Positions 54,142 through 63,484 are shown, counted from the stretch's first letter. The stretch: 64,000 nt of DNA from Chitinophagaceae bacterium (GCA_019638595.1 JAHBTJ010000004.1:248001-312000); one strand, 5' to 3'. Program-made: numbers and translations. The notes: generated from the letters alone by a model not told the origin.

Positions 54142-55107
54142 ATGAAACAGGAATATGCAGTAGGTATAGATATTGGCGGTACAAATACGGTTTTTGGGAT
54201 TGTAGACCACCGGGGAGACACTTTGTACAGGGGCGCTATTTCGAGCAGGAAACATAAAAAAATCGAAGATTATATTGAGGAGCTACACCAGGCGCTGCAG
54301 CCTGCAATAGACCAGGTAGGCGGAATAGAAAGCATTAAAGGGATTGGTATTGGCGCACCTAATGGGAACTATTACAGCGGTACTATTGAATATGCGCCTA
54401 ACCTCATTTGGAAGGGTATCATTCCGCTGGCGGAAATGGTGACCCAAAAATTTGGTATACCTGCCGCTTTGACCAATGATGCCAATGCCGCCGCTGTAGG
54501 CGAAATGATGTATGGAGCAGCCAAGGGCATGAAAGATTTTATTATGATAACCCTGGGCACCGGTGTGGGCAGCGGTATTGTGGCAAATGGCCATTTAATA
54601 TACGGGCATGATGGCTTTGCCGGCGAGCTGGGGCACGTTACTATTATTCCAAATGGCAGGCTGCACCCCGGAACCAATATGCACGGATCGCTGGAAAGCT
54701 ATGCATCCGCTACCGGTGTAGCCAATACGGCCAGGGAGTTCCTGGAGCAACGCCCGGATAATAACAGCCTGCTTAGAAATTATCCGCTCGACGAAATTGA
54801 TTCGAGGATCGTGTATGATTGCGCTATGCAGGGCGACGCTATAGCGAAAGAAGTATATGAATTTACAGGAATGGTATTGGGGCTGGCGCTTGCTAATTTC
54901 GTTATGTTCTCTTCGCCGGAAGCCATTATATTGTTCGGCGGCATGACAAAAGCCGGCGACCTGATCCTGAAGCCTACAAAGGAGCATATGGAGAAAAACC
55001 TGTTGCCCATCTTTCAAAACAAAGTAAAGCTTATTTTCAGCGAGCTTAAAGAGGCAGACGCAGCTATACTCGGCGCCAGCGCGCTGGTATGGGAACTGAA
55101 GCCATAA
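54142..55107 (+). CDS. ROK-family sugar kinase
   Basis: A 321-residue ROK kinase, likely a glucokinase. Phosphate-1 motif GIDIGGTNTVFGIVD, the catalytic Asp in LTNDANAAAVGEM, GTGVGSGIV and GELGH. The zinc-binding Cys motif of typical ROK kinases (CxCGxxGCxE) is not present: the segment reads GRLHPGTNMHGSLESY, with no cysteines. The protein therefore may be a zinc-independent variant or use different ligands. Otherwise complete, and 43 bp after the sugar transporter in the same operon, which points to a glucose or related hexose. Confidence 0.85.
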   Translation: MKQEYAVGIDIGGTNTVFGIVDHRGDTLYRGAISSRKHKKIEDYIEELHQALQPAIDQVGGIESIKGIGIGAPNGNYYSGTIEYAPNLIWKGIIPLAEMVTQKFGIPAALTNDANAAAVGEMMYGAAKGMKDFIMITLGTGVGSGIVANGHLIYGHDGFAGELGHVTIIPNGRLHPGTNMHGSLESYASATGVANTAREFLEQRPDNNSLLRNYPLDEIDSRIVYDCAMQGDAIAKEVYEFTGMVLGLALANFVMFSSPEAIILFGGMTKAGDLILKPTKEHMEKNLLPIFQNKVKLIFSELKEADAAILGASALVWELKP

Positions 55108-55165
55108 CCCATAGCCGGTATGGTAACGAAAAGCATGCAGTTCCGTATCCTCAGCTTTCCAATCA

Positions 55166-57697
55166 CTATTGCCAGGTAGAAACAGTAAAGCTTACCGGTT
55201 GAGAGTGGTATGCTTTTACTACTTTGCCATTTTGTACCGCAGGGTTCCATTTAGGTCCGTTTTCAACTGCTGCAACAGCCGATTTTGCCAACTGGGTTTC
55301 TTTCATTGTTAATGCCTCAACATCCGACACTGTTCCATCGGTATTTACAACAAATCGCACTATGCACGTTCCCTGCTTATTGTCTTCTATTAATTTCAGC
55401 ATGTCTTTGTTAATTATCCTTGATATATGCTTCGCCCATGCAAGATCGCCGCCGGGAAAGGTCGGTGCCTGTTCCGCCTTAGCAAATATCTTTTTGCCAT
55501 AAGCAACTACCGATACCTCTGGTAAAAATTTACCTTCTAAATTTTTTGTTCGAATGTCAACAGCTCCATTCCCCGCCTTTAAACCGTATTTTTCAATAGC
55601 GTTCAGGCCTTTCCATACACTCATTTCCTCAATGTCGTTTGGATTCAATTGATCCACCTCTGCTTTGGTGGCTTCTTTGCCATCTATAAAATAAATGGGC
55701 TCATTCCACTGAGATATACCTCGTAAACGCACACCTGAAGTTATGGGAGGGGATGGTTCGTCATTCAGCAGCTTTCTTTTAACAGCCTCCTGCCTGCTGA
55801 TCTTTTCTGCCTTATCATTTTCATAAATAATAATCACATGGTCGTCGCCCGTTATATCTACCGATTTTATTTTGGGAGAAACGCTGTCTGTTATTGGAGG
55901 GATGGTATCGCTTTTTTCTTTTGCTTCAATTATCAAAGCCCCGCCCCTGGCGGCTTCGCCATACTTTGTCAACGCTGTTGCATTGTTCTCAGGATAAATG
56001 GTTCCTTTGAATGTGGCTTTGGGCGAGCTTGCCAGCTGCATACCATCCTGTGGAAGCTGCTTTGTTTCTTTACCATTTACTATCAGTAACGGCGTTTTAC
56101 CGGTTGACTGATTTTTAATAAAGCTGGAAATATCAATGCCCGGCGCTTCAATCTCCATAACGCGTTCCTGTTGCTCAACAAAAGAACCGGCGTTTTCCTC
56201 AACGGCCTTCGCGTATCTTTCAATTGCATTCAAAATATCACCGGCTACCTTTTCCTGGTTTTTCTCATCCAGCAGGAAGCCCAGGTCTTTACTATCCGTA
56301 ATATACCCGCATTCTATCAGCAAAGCGGGGTAGTTGATCTGGTCGGCATCCAGCACCCATACTCCCTGTGGTACCCGCTGTTTGATAGTAGGTGCGATGG
56401 TATATGTCTTTGCAATTTCTTCGGTTATGATACTTGCCAGCAGGCGTGCCTTCTGTGCCTGCAGGGAAACACTGTCCATTTTCCCCGACAGGTAAATTTC
56501 AAAGCCCTTCCCGGTATCGGATGCGTGTGGCGCGGCCGCAATATGAATGGAAATAAAAGCGTCGGCTTTTTGCTTTACCGAGAATGCTACTTTTTCTTTA
56601 AGCGGTTGAAGAATATCTTCCGACCGGGTAAGAATAATGTTAACGCGGTTGTTGTTGTTAAGCGCCTGTATTTTTTTTGCAAGCGAAAGCGTAAGATCCT
56701 TTTCCGAAATTCCGTTCGCGTTTTTAACGCCGGCATCTGTTCCGCCATGGCCGGCGTCAATTACAATATTGACCTTCTTCTCCAGCGTAATCAAAGGAAT
56801 TTCCGCGGCGGCCAATTGTTTGGTGCGTATGGTAAATGCCACAAATACAATGGCGAACAGGGGTAAAACGAGCACCCTGCTGATGTAGCTTGTACGGGGT
56901 GTTTGCATTTTTGTCAACATAAGTAACCGTCTTTTAACAGATGAAGAGAAAAAATTGCTGGTGAGGCCAAAGCTGCGTTGCGGGTAAGCTACCTGCAGGA
57001 TCATGGCTGCAAATTCGGCGGTATCGTGGTTGTCAACGGCTTCGCTATCGGCAATAAATTCATGGATCATGTTCATTTCGCGCCTTATAAGCCAGAAAAA
57101 AGGATTGCTCCAGAAAAATACCAGCACGATGTTCATGAATAACCTGTCGGCGCTGTGTTTTTCCTTTACATGCGCTAATTCATGCAAAAACACTTTACGC
57201 CCCGTAGACGAGTCAATATCAATATTCCTGTTCCAGAAAATGTACCGGAAGAACGAAAAGGGCGTTCCCCTGGCATCGGTATCTACAAAATAAATGTCCT
57301 CAATTTTCCGGGCGTGATGGCGTTTCACAATATTCCTGAGCCTGATAAGCGTTTGAAGCAACAGCAAAAGGAAAACCAGCGATACTAACATGTAAACGAA
57401 AGAGGCTATTTCTTCGCCAGACAACATGAAGGTGCCATGGTCGTCTGCTTCGTGCACAAATGCTTCGCCGGATGTAACCACGTTCAGTAACCGTATTACC
57501 TGCCCGTCGTCTTCTGCCGGGGTATGGAATATGCTGATCGTGATTAATGGAAACCCAATACTCATAATAACGGCTCCCAGCAGGTAAAACCTGTTCCACC
57601 GGTGAAATATTTTGTTATGCAACGCCAGGCGATAGTAGCCATACAGTATACCTGAGCAGATAATTACTTTCAATAAATAATATGCAACCGGAAGCAT
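55166..57697 (-). CDS. BlaR1-like M56 peptidase fused to N-acetylmuramoyl-L-alanine amidase and TonB C-terminal domain
   Basis: An 843-residue protein with a rare domain order. Residues 1-300 are an M56 (BlaR1/MecR1) membrane metalloprotease with four helices (about 4-24, 37-56, 98-118, 272-292) and zinc motif HELAH (His172, Glu173, His176). Residues 308-497 form a complete Amidase_3 domain: DAGHGG (His317), SEKD (Glu332), SIHIA (His385) and IECGY (Glu462), the full zinc/catalytic set. About 650-716 is plug-like (VRLRGISQWNEPIYFIDG), and 745-840 is a TonB C-terminal domain. BlaI is upstream. Expected role: sense envelope state in the periplasm, relieve BlaI repression, and perhaps cut peptidoglycan itself. 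Confidence 0.85.
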   Translation of the reverse strand: MLPVAYYLLKVIICSGILYGYYRLALHNKIFHRWNRFYLLGAVIMSIGFPLITISIFHTPAEDDGQVIRLLNVVTSGEAFVHEADDHGTFMLSGEEIASFVYMLVSLVFLLLLLQTLIRLRNIVKRHHARKIEDIYFVDTDARGTPFSFFRYIFWNRNIDIDSSTGRKVFLHELAHVKEKHSADRLFMNIVLVFFWSNPFFWLIRREMNMIHEFIADSEAVDNHDTAEFAAMILQVAYPQRSFGLTSNFFSSSVKRRLLMLTKMQTPRTSYISRVLVLPLFAIVFVAFTIRTKQLAAAEIPLITLEKKVNIVIDAGHGGTDAGVKNANGISEKDLTLSLAKKIQALNNNNRVNIILTRSEDILQPLKEKVAFSVKQKADAFISIHIAAAPHASDTGKGFEIYLSGKMDSVSLQAQKARLLASIITEEIAKTYTIAPTIKQRVPQGVWVLDADQINYPALLIECGYITDSKDLGFLLDEKNQEKVAGDILNAIERYAKAVEENAGSFVEQQERVMEIEAPGIDISSFIKNQSTGKTPLLIVNGKETKQLPQDGMQLASSPKATFKGTIYPENNATALTKYGEAARGGALIIEAKEKSDTIPPITDSVSPKIKSVDITGDDHVIIIYENDKAEKISRQEAVKRKLLNDEPSPPITSGVRLRGISQWNEPIYFIDGKEATKAEVDQLNPNDIEEMSVWKGLNAIEKYGLKAGNGAVDIRTKNLEGKFLPEVSVVAYGKKIFAKAEQAPTFPGGDLAWAKHISRIINKDMLKLIEDNKQGTCIVRFVVNTDGTVSDVEALTMKETQLAKSAVAAVENGPKWNPAVQNGKVVKAYHSQPVSFTVSTWQ

Positions 57698-57744
57698 GTA
57701 AAATAGTTTGTACGTGAATGATAAAGGGTAAAGTGTAGGGTATA

Positions 57745-57767
57745 AGCTATGAGCTATCGGCTGTCAG
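57745..57767 (+). repeat. Intergenic repeat AGCTATGAGCTATCGGCT
   Basis: A short repeat-family member (AGCTATGAGCTATCGGCT and neighbours) in the 110-bp gap between the M56-amidase gene and blaI. Same word set as the repeats at 29453, 30620 and 32186. Confidence 0.5.
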
Positions 57768-57807
57768 GACACCTGTAATTGGCTCAATGTACCTAACCCC
57801 CAGCCGT

Positions 57808-58179
57808 TCACCTGCCTTGTTTTTTTAATTCCTTCAGTAAAAGCTCCAGGTCTTCAACGCTCAGGTTATTTTCCTTAACCATAAAAGAAACCGCGTTGCT
57901 GAAGGAGCCTTCAAAATAACTCTTTACAATGTTTTTTATGGTTGATTTTGAATATGCTTCTTTACTGATCAGCGGATAGTACCGGTGCATTCTGCCAAAT
58001 ACTTCTATCCCCACAAACTCTTTTTCAACCAGTATCTTTAAAATGGTAGCTACCGTATTCTGGTGCGGCCTGGGGGCGGGTAAAGCCTCCACCAACTCAC
58101 GTAAAAAGGCCTTTTCCAGCTTCCATAAGGCCTGCATAATCTGCTCTTCCGCCCTGGTAAGATTTCTTCCTGAACTCAT
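57808..58179 (-). CDS. BlaI/MecI-family transcriptional repressor
   Basis: A 123-residue winged-helix repressor: LTRAEEQIMQALWKLEKAFL, then RPHQNTVATILKILVEKEF (recognition helix) and the GRMHRYYPLISKEAY wing region, with a C-terminal dimerisation and cleavage domain. BlaI proteins repress their own operon and are inactivated when the BlaR1-type partner is triggered. The partner is the M56-amidase fusion 110 bp downstream on the same strand. The promoter region 58180-58341 is shared with divergent ftsE; TTAACAAAATTTCC-type text there could be the operator. Complete. Confidence 0.92.
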   Translation of the reverse strand: MSSGRNLTRAEEQIMQALWKLEKAFLRELVEALPAPRPHQNTVATILKILVEKEFVGIEVFGRMHRYYPLISKEAYSKSTIKNIVKSYFEGSFSNAVSFMVKENNLSVEDLELLLKELKKQGR

Positions 58180-58307
58180 ATGAATCGTATTTATTCAACA
58201 AATATAAACTAATTATTTAGTTATTCAACTATTTTGTTAGGTCTAACAAAATTTCCTTTTGCCCAATACTAAACTAAACAATGCGTTATTTGAACGGATG
58301 TAAACCT

Positions 58308-58315
58308 TACCTTTG
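58308..58315 (+). promoter_or_regulatory. -7 box (TACCTTTG) for ftsE
   Basis: TACCTTTG at 58308-58315 fits TAnnTTTG exactly, 26 bp before the ATG at 58342. A TTTG at 58289-58292 gives a 15-bp spacer, a little short. Confidence 0.55.
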
Positions 58316-58341
58316 AATATTTGAATCATTAGTGTACACCA

Positions 58342-59028
58342 ATGGCTGAAGTTATTCTTGAATTAGAGCACGCTAATATATACCAGGGCAATTCGCTGAT
58401 ACTGGAAGACGTGAATATTAAGGTAGACAGGGGTGAGTTTGTTTACCTGGTAGGTAAAACTGGCACCGGCAAATCGAGCCTGTTAAAAACATTGTACGGT
58501 GAGCTGAAGTTAAAGGAAGGTGAAGGAACGGTAGTTGGTTACAAGCTCAGGGATATGGACTGGAAAAAAATCCCTTTTTTAAGACGTAACCTGGGCATTG
58601 TGTTCCAGGATTTTCAACTGCTTACCGACAGGAACGTACACGATAATTTAAAGTTTGTTTTACGCGCTACGGGCTGGAAGGATGAAAAGCTGATCGAAGA
58701 TAAAATATCTGACGTGCTGGAAAAAGTGGGCTTAAAAACAAAAGGCTTCAAATTTCCTTTTGAACTATCGGGAGGAGAACAGCAACGTGTGGATGTAGCC
58801 AGGGCTTTATTGAATTCTCCCAAGCTTATTCTGGCAGACGAGCCTACCGGCAACCTTGATCCTGAAACTTCGGATGAGATTATGCAGTTGCTCTTTCATA
58901 TATGCAAAAATTTCGGCACCACTATAGTTATGGCTACGCACGATTACCGCGTTATCAGTAAATTTCCTGCCCGAACCATCCGTACAGAACGCGGACAGGT
59001 AATTGACAACGCGGCCATCAGCTTATAA
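58342..59028 (+). CDS. ftsE: Cell-division ABC ATPase FtsE
   Basis: A 228-residue ABC ATPase with Walker [14 protein letters not shown], the signature [15 protein letters not shown] and Walker [15 protein letters not shown], plus ATHDYRVI switch His. The FtsE branch is recognised by its length and by [11 protein letters not shown] with the [10 protein letters not shown] lead-in. FtsE with FtsX forms a complex that activates peptidoglycan amidases at the septum. No ftsX is next to it in the window, which is common in Bacteroidota where the two are unlinked. It is divergent from blaI. Confidence 0.88.
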   Translation: MAEVILELEHANIYQGNSLILEDVNIKVDRGEFVYLVGKTGTGKSSLLKTLYGELKLKEGEGTVVGYKLRDMDWKKIPFLRRNLGIVFQDFQLLTDRNVHDNLKFVLRATGWKDEKLIEDKISDVLEKVGLKTKGFKFPFELSGGEQQRVDVARALLNSPKLILADEPTGNLDPETSDEIMQLLFHICKNFGTTIVMATHDYRVISKFPARTIRTERGQVIDNAAISL

Positions 59029-59226
59029 TACCGGTTAAGTTTTCCGTTAACACTGCTTTCAGCTAACGCAATCCCCCTGTTTGGGAACTTCCTGTATTAC
59101 TGCAATCGTTTGCTTTACAAAACCACTGAAAAAAGAAGCGTTTACAGGCGTTTGGCTTCTTGTTTAATGAAAAATAAAATTACCTTAGCGTGCACTATAA
59201 CTAAACTAACTTCAAACAATTACCAA

Positions 59227-61134
59227 ATGAGTATGGTTGATTCTTTTGAAAAAATTACCTGCAATATTTTTCCTGATTTTAAGGAAGGTTCAAAATTCGC
59301 AGCGCTTCAAATAGCTAAACTTATCAAACAAAAACAAGCTGCCGGGCAACCTTGTGTGCTGGGACTTGCTACCGGTTCCACTCCTAAAACATTGTATGCC
59401 GAGCTGATAAGAATGCATAAAGAAGAAGGATTAAGCTTTAAAAACGTAATTGCTTTTAACCTGGATGAATATTACCCTATAGATAAAAACGCTTTGCAAA
59501 GCTACCACCGCTTTATGCGCGTAAACTTATTCGACAAAATTGATATAGATCCTCAAAATTGCCATATACCCAGCGGCGAATGGCCTAAAGACGATGTAAA
59601 GCAGCATTGCGCGCAATACGAACAATTGATAGAGGAAGCGGGAGGAATTGACCTGCAGGTATTGGGCATAGGTATAAACGGGCATATAGGCTTTAACGAG
59701 CCCGGCTCAAGCGTATATTCAAAAACCAGGCTGGTTACTTTAGAAAATTCAACCCGCCTTGCAAATTCTTACGAGTTCGTAAATATATCGCAGGTGCCGC
59801 GCCTTGCCATTACTGCCGGTATCAGCACTATTATGAAGGCGAAGAAAATTATCCTGCTTGCCTGGGGGCAGGCCAAGGCACCGATAGTAAAAGCCTCGGT
59901 GGAAGATAATGTTACGGAATCTGTTCCTGCTTCGCTGCTCCAGAATCACGACAACTGCATATTTGTGCTGGACGAGCTTGCTTCGTCTGAGCTTACCCGT
60001 AACAAATCGCCCTGGCTTACAGGAGATTGCGAGTGGACACCTAAAATCATCCGTCGCGCCGTGATCAATACGGCATTAAAGTTGAACAAGCCGGTATTAA
60101 GCTTAACCAATACCGATTATACCGATAACGGATTGGGAGATCTTCTGGTGGAAAAAGGAGACGCATACGAAATCAACCTGCAGGTATATTATATGCTGCG
60201 CGACAGCATTACCGGCTGGCCGGGCGGGAAACCTAATTCCGATCTGCCAACACATCCTGAGCGCTCTACCCCGTTCCCTAAAAAAGTAATTATATTTTCG
60301 CCCCACCCTGATGATGATATTATATCAATGGGCGGAACTTTTCAACGCCTGGTTGACCAGGGGCACGAAGTGCATGTTGCCTACCAAACCTCGGGCAATA
60401 TTGCCGTTACAGACGAATTTGTAACCCGCTTCCTGGACTTTGCCGTAGGGTTTGAAGATATGTTTGGCGTAGATGATTCCATCTCGAAAAAAATATCCAA
60501 AGAGGCGCGTGAATACTTTGCTCAGAAAAAATCGCGGCAATCGGATACTGCCGAAATAAGGAGCATTAAAGGTTTGATACGGAGATGTGAAGCGAAAGCC
60601 ACCTGCCGGTATGTAGGCTTAACCGATGACAGGGCGCATTTCCAGAACCTTCCCTTTTATGAAACCGGTACTATTGAAAAAAAGCCGATGGGAGAAGAAG
60701 ATGTGCAACTGACCATGAAACTGCTGAGGGAAATAAAGCCCCAGCAGGTATACTGCGCGGGAGACCTTGCGGATCCGCACGGAACCCATAAGGTTTGTCT
60801 TGAAATTGTTTTTGAATCATTAAAACGCATAAAAGCCGAAGGCGATGAGTGGGTAAAAGACTGCTGGGTATGGTTATATAAAGGCGCCTGGCAGGAATGG
60901 GATATTACGGAAATTGAAATGGCGATACCCATGAGTCCGGAGCAGATGTTGAAAAAACGTTTTGGCATATTTATTCACCAGTCGCAAAAAGATTCCGTTC
61001 CTTTCCAGGGTACCGATTCGCGTGAGTTCTGGCAGCGCGCCGAAGAAAGAAATGCCAATACTGCCGATTTGTACGCAAAGCTGGGCTTAACAAAATATGC
61101 CGCTATGGAAGCTTTTGTAAGGTGGCACTACTAA
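59227..61134 (+). CDS. nagB: Glucosamine-6-phosphate deaminase fused to PIG-L-type deacetylase domain
   Basis: A 635-residue fusion. Residues about 1-265 form a NagB (glucosamine-6-phosphate deaminase) domain: LGLATGSTPKTLYAELIR, AFNLDEYYPI (catalytic Asp), GIGINGHIGFNEPGSS. Residues about 355-635 form a PIG-L/LmbE domain: IIFSPHPDDDIISMGGT (the D-D zinc motif) and GDLADPHGTHKVCLE. It would turn GlcNAc-6-P or related sugars into fructose-6-P in one polypeptide if the second domain acts as a deacetylase. I have seen this fusion in Bacteroidota. ATG 59227 follows a TACCTTAG -7-like box; the frame extends to 59110 without family sequence. Cytoplasmic. Confidence 0.9.
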   Translation: MSMVDSFEKITCNIFPDFKEGSKFAALQIAKLIKQKQAAGQPCVLGLATGSTPKTLYAELIRMHKEEGLSFKNVIAFNLDEYYPIDKNALQSYHRFMRVNLFDKIDIDPQNCHIPSGEWPKDDVKQHCAQYEQLIEEAGGIDLQVLGIGINGHIGFNEPGSSVYSKTRLVTLENSTRLANSYEFVNISQVPRLAITAGISTIMKAKKIILLAWGQAKAPIVKASVEDNVTESVPASLLQNHDNCIFVLDELASSELTRNKSPWLTGDCEWTPKIIRRAVINTALKLNKPVLSLTNTDYTDNGLGDLLVEKGDAYEINLQVYYMLRDSITGWPGGKPNSDLPTHPERSTPFPKKVIIFSPHPDDDIISMGGTFQRLVDQGHEVHVAYQTSGNIAVTDEFVTRFLDFAVGFEDMFGVDDSISKKISKEAREYFAQKKSRQSDTAEIRSIKGLIRRCEAKATCRYVGLTDDRAHFQNLPFYETGTIEKKPMGEEDVQLTMKLLREIKPQQVYCAGDLADPHGTHKVCLEIVFESLKRIKAEGDEWVKDCWVWLYKGAWQEWDITEIEMAIPMSPEQMLKKRFGIFIHQSQKDSVPFQGTDSREFWQRAEERNANTADLYAKLGLTKYAAMEAFVRWHY

Positions 61135-61193
61135 GGAGAGAGGAAATTTAAAAATGTGGGAATCCGTTAACCGGTGTGAGCATGAGATATTCT

Positions 61194-61225
61194 TTTGGCA
61201 TTTTTAGGTTGCCACCTTATCTTTG
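61194..61225 (+). promoter_or_regulatory. Promoter of the tRNA-Arg gene
   Basis: TTTG at 61194-61197, a 20-bp spacer, then TATCTTTG at 61218-61225. Both boxes match the Bacteroidetes consensus exactly. The tRNA starts 24 bp after the -7 box. Confidence 0.8.
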
Positions 61226-61248
61226 CCGCCCTAACTAAATAAGTTTGC

Positions 61249-61322
61249 GGCCCCGTAGCTCAATTGAATAGAGCATCTGACTACGGATCAGAAGGTTTCA
61301 GGTTTGAATCCTGACGGGGTCA
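61249..61322 (+). tRNA. tRNA-Arg (ACG)
   Basis: A 74-nt tRNA. Acceptor GGCCCCG (61249-61255) pairs with CGGGGTC (61315-61321, one G-U), discriminator A at 61322. The D arm is GCTC/GAGC; the anticodon stem is TCTGA/TCAGA with loop CTACGGA, anticodon ACG (Arg, CGU/CGC/CGA after inosine editing); the T arm is TCAGG/CCTGA with TTTGAAT. CCA is not encoded. The 3' half of this gene is repeated at 63580. Confidence 0.95.
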
Positions 61323-61325
61323 CAG
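61281..61325 (+). repeat. Left attachment-like repeat (3' half of tRNA-Arg)
   Basis: From the anticodon loop to the end of the tRNA and three bases beyond, this 45-bp segment recurs at 63580-63624 with one mismatch (G61318/A63617). Such tRNA 3' end duplications are the usual result of integration by a tyrosine integrase, with the intact tRNA on one side and the displaced fragment on the other. Confidence 0.85.
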
Positions 61326-61328
61326 GAA

Positions 61329-61358
61329 AAAGGTCTTTCATCTGAAAGACCTTTACTT
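61329..61358 (+). terminator. Terminator of tRNA-Arg
   Basis: An 11-bp perfect stem (61329-61339 with 61344-61354, AAAGGTCTTTC/GAAAGACCTTT) and a 4-nt loop, followed by ACTTTTT. Confidence 0.75.
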
Positions 61359-61361
61359 TTT

Positions 61362-61859
<498 letters not shown>

Positions 61860-63365
61860 CTACCTGAGGATATCTAACTCATAAACGATTCTATAGGCTT
61901 GCTGCATCCGCTGAATTTCTTCGTCAGTGAGCTTAGCAAACTGTTCTCTTCTTCTTTTGGGAAATATTCCGTTGTTCTGATGCAGGAAAATGAGCATTAA
62001 ATTGATGTCTTTGTCGGGCATATCTACAATCCGTTGCAATTCTTTTTTTGCTTCGTCATATCGCTGGAGAAAGACCAATTCATCAGGCATGTCTTCTTCG
62101 AGTGTGGCATAAATGGTCTGGATCAGGTAAATACAATGTTCCGTGAGATCGGGATACCTGAAATATCCTTCCACTTCTTCTTCGTTGATAATTGTGACTT
62201 CACCATTATCTTTTTTATCATACCTGATTCTCTGCATCAGTGGCTTTGAATATTTTTCAAGTATGTCATTATAGTCCCTGATATTATTGAGCATGTGAGC
62301 AGAAACCGGTATGATCAGTCCGGGAGGAACAATGTCGTCATGTACCAAAATATCATGAATCAGGAAGCGGTGTAATCTTCCGTTACCATCTTCAAAAGGA
62401 TGTATGAAAGCAAAGCCAAAAGCGATCAGCGCCGCTCTTACCTGGGGATATATTCCATTCGTCTTACCGGCAGTTGCTTTTAATCCATTCATTAATGATA
62501 ATAGTATTGCCGGCGGCGGGCAGATGTAATGAATAAGCTCCTGATAATTGGGGAGGGATTCACCTACAAAATTTTGAAAATCCCTGAAATCGGCAGCCGC
62601 AAACCGGGGATCAACGATTGCATTCTGCAATTGTATGAGCCGTTGCTTTTCCAGCATTTTTTCCGTTGCTTCCGATCCGGCTCTTACAAGTAAGGCTATA
62701 AATTTTTCCATCCGGTCAGGTGATGGTTTTTCCTTTTCTATTTCATAGGAAGAACGTGTTTCTTTGTTGTAGAGGTAATTGATGGCTCTGTTAAAAATAT
62801 CTTTTGGATAGCTTTCTTTTAATTGTTCTATTTTCTGATGAATGTCTGTTTCCAGCAATGAAGCAAGCACCTTTGTTTTTCTTACGACAGGGCAAAATTC
62901 CTCATTGCCCAACAGGTTGTTATTGATTTTCCATTTTGTATTCTTAACCACAATCCCTGTTATATACTCGTCTTCTTCAAGCAGGTTGAAATAATTAGCT
63001 GCTATTGGCCGGGCCAGTTCTATTTTTTTTTTAGTCAGAAACTCATAGAAAAACCCTATTCTTCTCGCATACTTTGAAAAAGGCGTTGCCTGGATAAACT
63101 CCTGTATTTCTTCTGCCGGTATTTTCTCAAATACTGCTTTCAGGAAATCAAGGTTTATATCATCATACTTAAAAGCAAACTCCAGGTGCGATAAAGGGGT
63201 TTCCCTGGAAGGAGCATACTTTGGCCCATAAACCTGTTCTACATTTCCTTTTGACGTTAGCTCTATGGACTCATTATTTCCTATGTAGGAGTTGTGGGTC
63301 AGAGAATGTCCTGATAACTTATAATGATCTTTGAGCCATTGAAAACCAGCTGCTCTTATCGCCAT
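61860..63365 (-). CDS. Fic-domain protein (probable AMP/nucleotidyl transferase, class II)
   Basis: A 501-residue Fic protein. The active-site motif HPFEDGNGRLHR (His322-Arg333 region) is canonical, giving transfer of AMP (or another nucleotide) onto a hydroxyl. Residues 205-210, SSYEIE, resemble the inhibitory helix motif of class II Fic proteins ((S/T)xxxE), though the consensus Gly-Asn after the Glu is replaced by Lys-Glu. The C-terminal 100 residues are helical, including EEIQRMQQAYRIVYELDIL, possibly a winged-helix part. No antitoxin gene is adjacent, which is normal for class II. The gene lies inside the tRNA-Arg island and has a repeat array just upstream of its start, so it may regulate itself. 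ATG 63365 immediately follows the array. Confidence 0.9.
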   Translation of the reverse strand: MAIRAAGFQWLKDHYKLSGHSLTHNSYIGNNESIELTSKGNVEQVYGPKYAPSRETPLSHLEFAFKYDDINLDFLKAVFEKIPAEEIQEFIQATPFSKYARRIGFFYEFLTKKKIELARPIAANYFNLLEEDEYITGIVVKNTKWKINNNLLGNEEFCPVVRKTKVLASLLETDIHQKIEQLKESYPKDIFNRAINYLYNKETRSSYEIEKEKPSPDRMEKFIALLVRAGSEATEKMLEKQRLIQLQNAIVDPRFAAADFRDFQNFVGESLPNYQELIHYICPPPAILLSLMNGLKATAGKTNGIYPQVRAALIAFGFAFIHPFEDGNGRLHRFLIHDILVHDDIVPPGLIIPVSAHMLNNIRDYNDILEKYSKPLMQRIRYDKKDNGEVTIINEEEVEGYFRYPDLTEHCIYLIQTIYATLEEDMPDELVFLQRYDEAKKELQRIVDMPDKDINLMLIFLHQNNGIFPKRRREQFAKLTDEEIQRMQQAYRIVYELDILR

Positions 63366-63373
63366 ATCTTCTG

Positions 63374-63484
63374 TTTTACTGTAAAATAGTTATTTTATAC
63401 TGTAAAATATATAATTTCATTCATTTTTACTGTAAAATGCATATTTTGATAATACTGTAAAACATATTTGAGCTACTGTAAAAC
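63374..63484 (-). promoter_or_regulatory. Five-copy ACTGTAAAA array upstream of the Fic gene
   Basis: ACTGTAAAA (TTTTACAGT on the gene's strand) occurs five times: centres at 63380, 63401, 63431, 63456 and 63477, spaced 21, 30, 25 and 21 bp, in direct orientation. Copies 1 and 3 are full palindromes TTTTACTGTAAAA (63374-63386, 63425-63437). The first copy is 9 bp before the Fic ATG, so binding there would block transcription or translation. It is probably an operator array; the regulator is unknown. Confidence 0.7.

Noticed and set aside
56171..56866. 231-codon plus-strand frame across the M56-amidase gene
   Set aside because: The minus-strand protein has intact catalytic residues in order; the opposite frame has none and is Cys/Arg/Phe-rich.
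63374..63484. CRISPR array
   Set aside because: The repeats are only 9-13 bp with spacers of 8-21 bp and no cas gene is near; iterated operators fit better.
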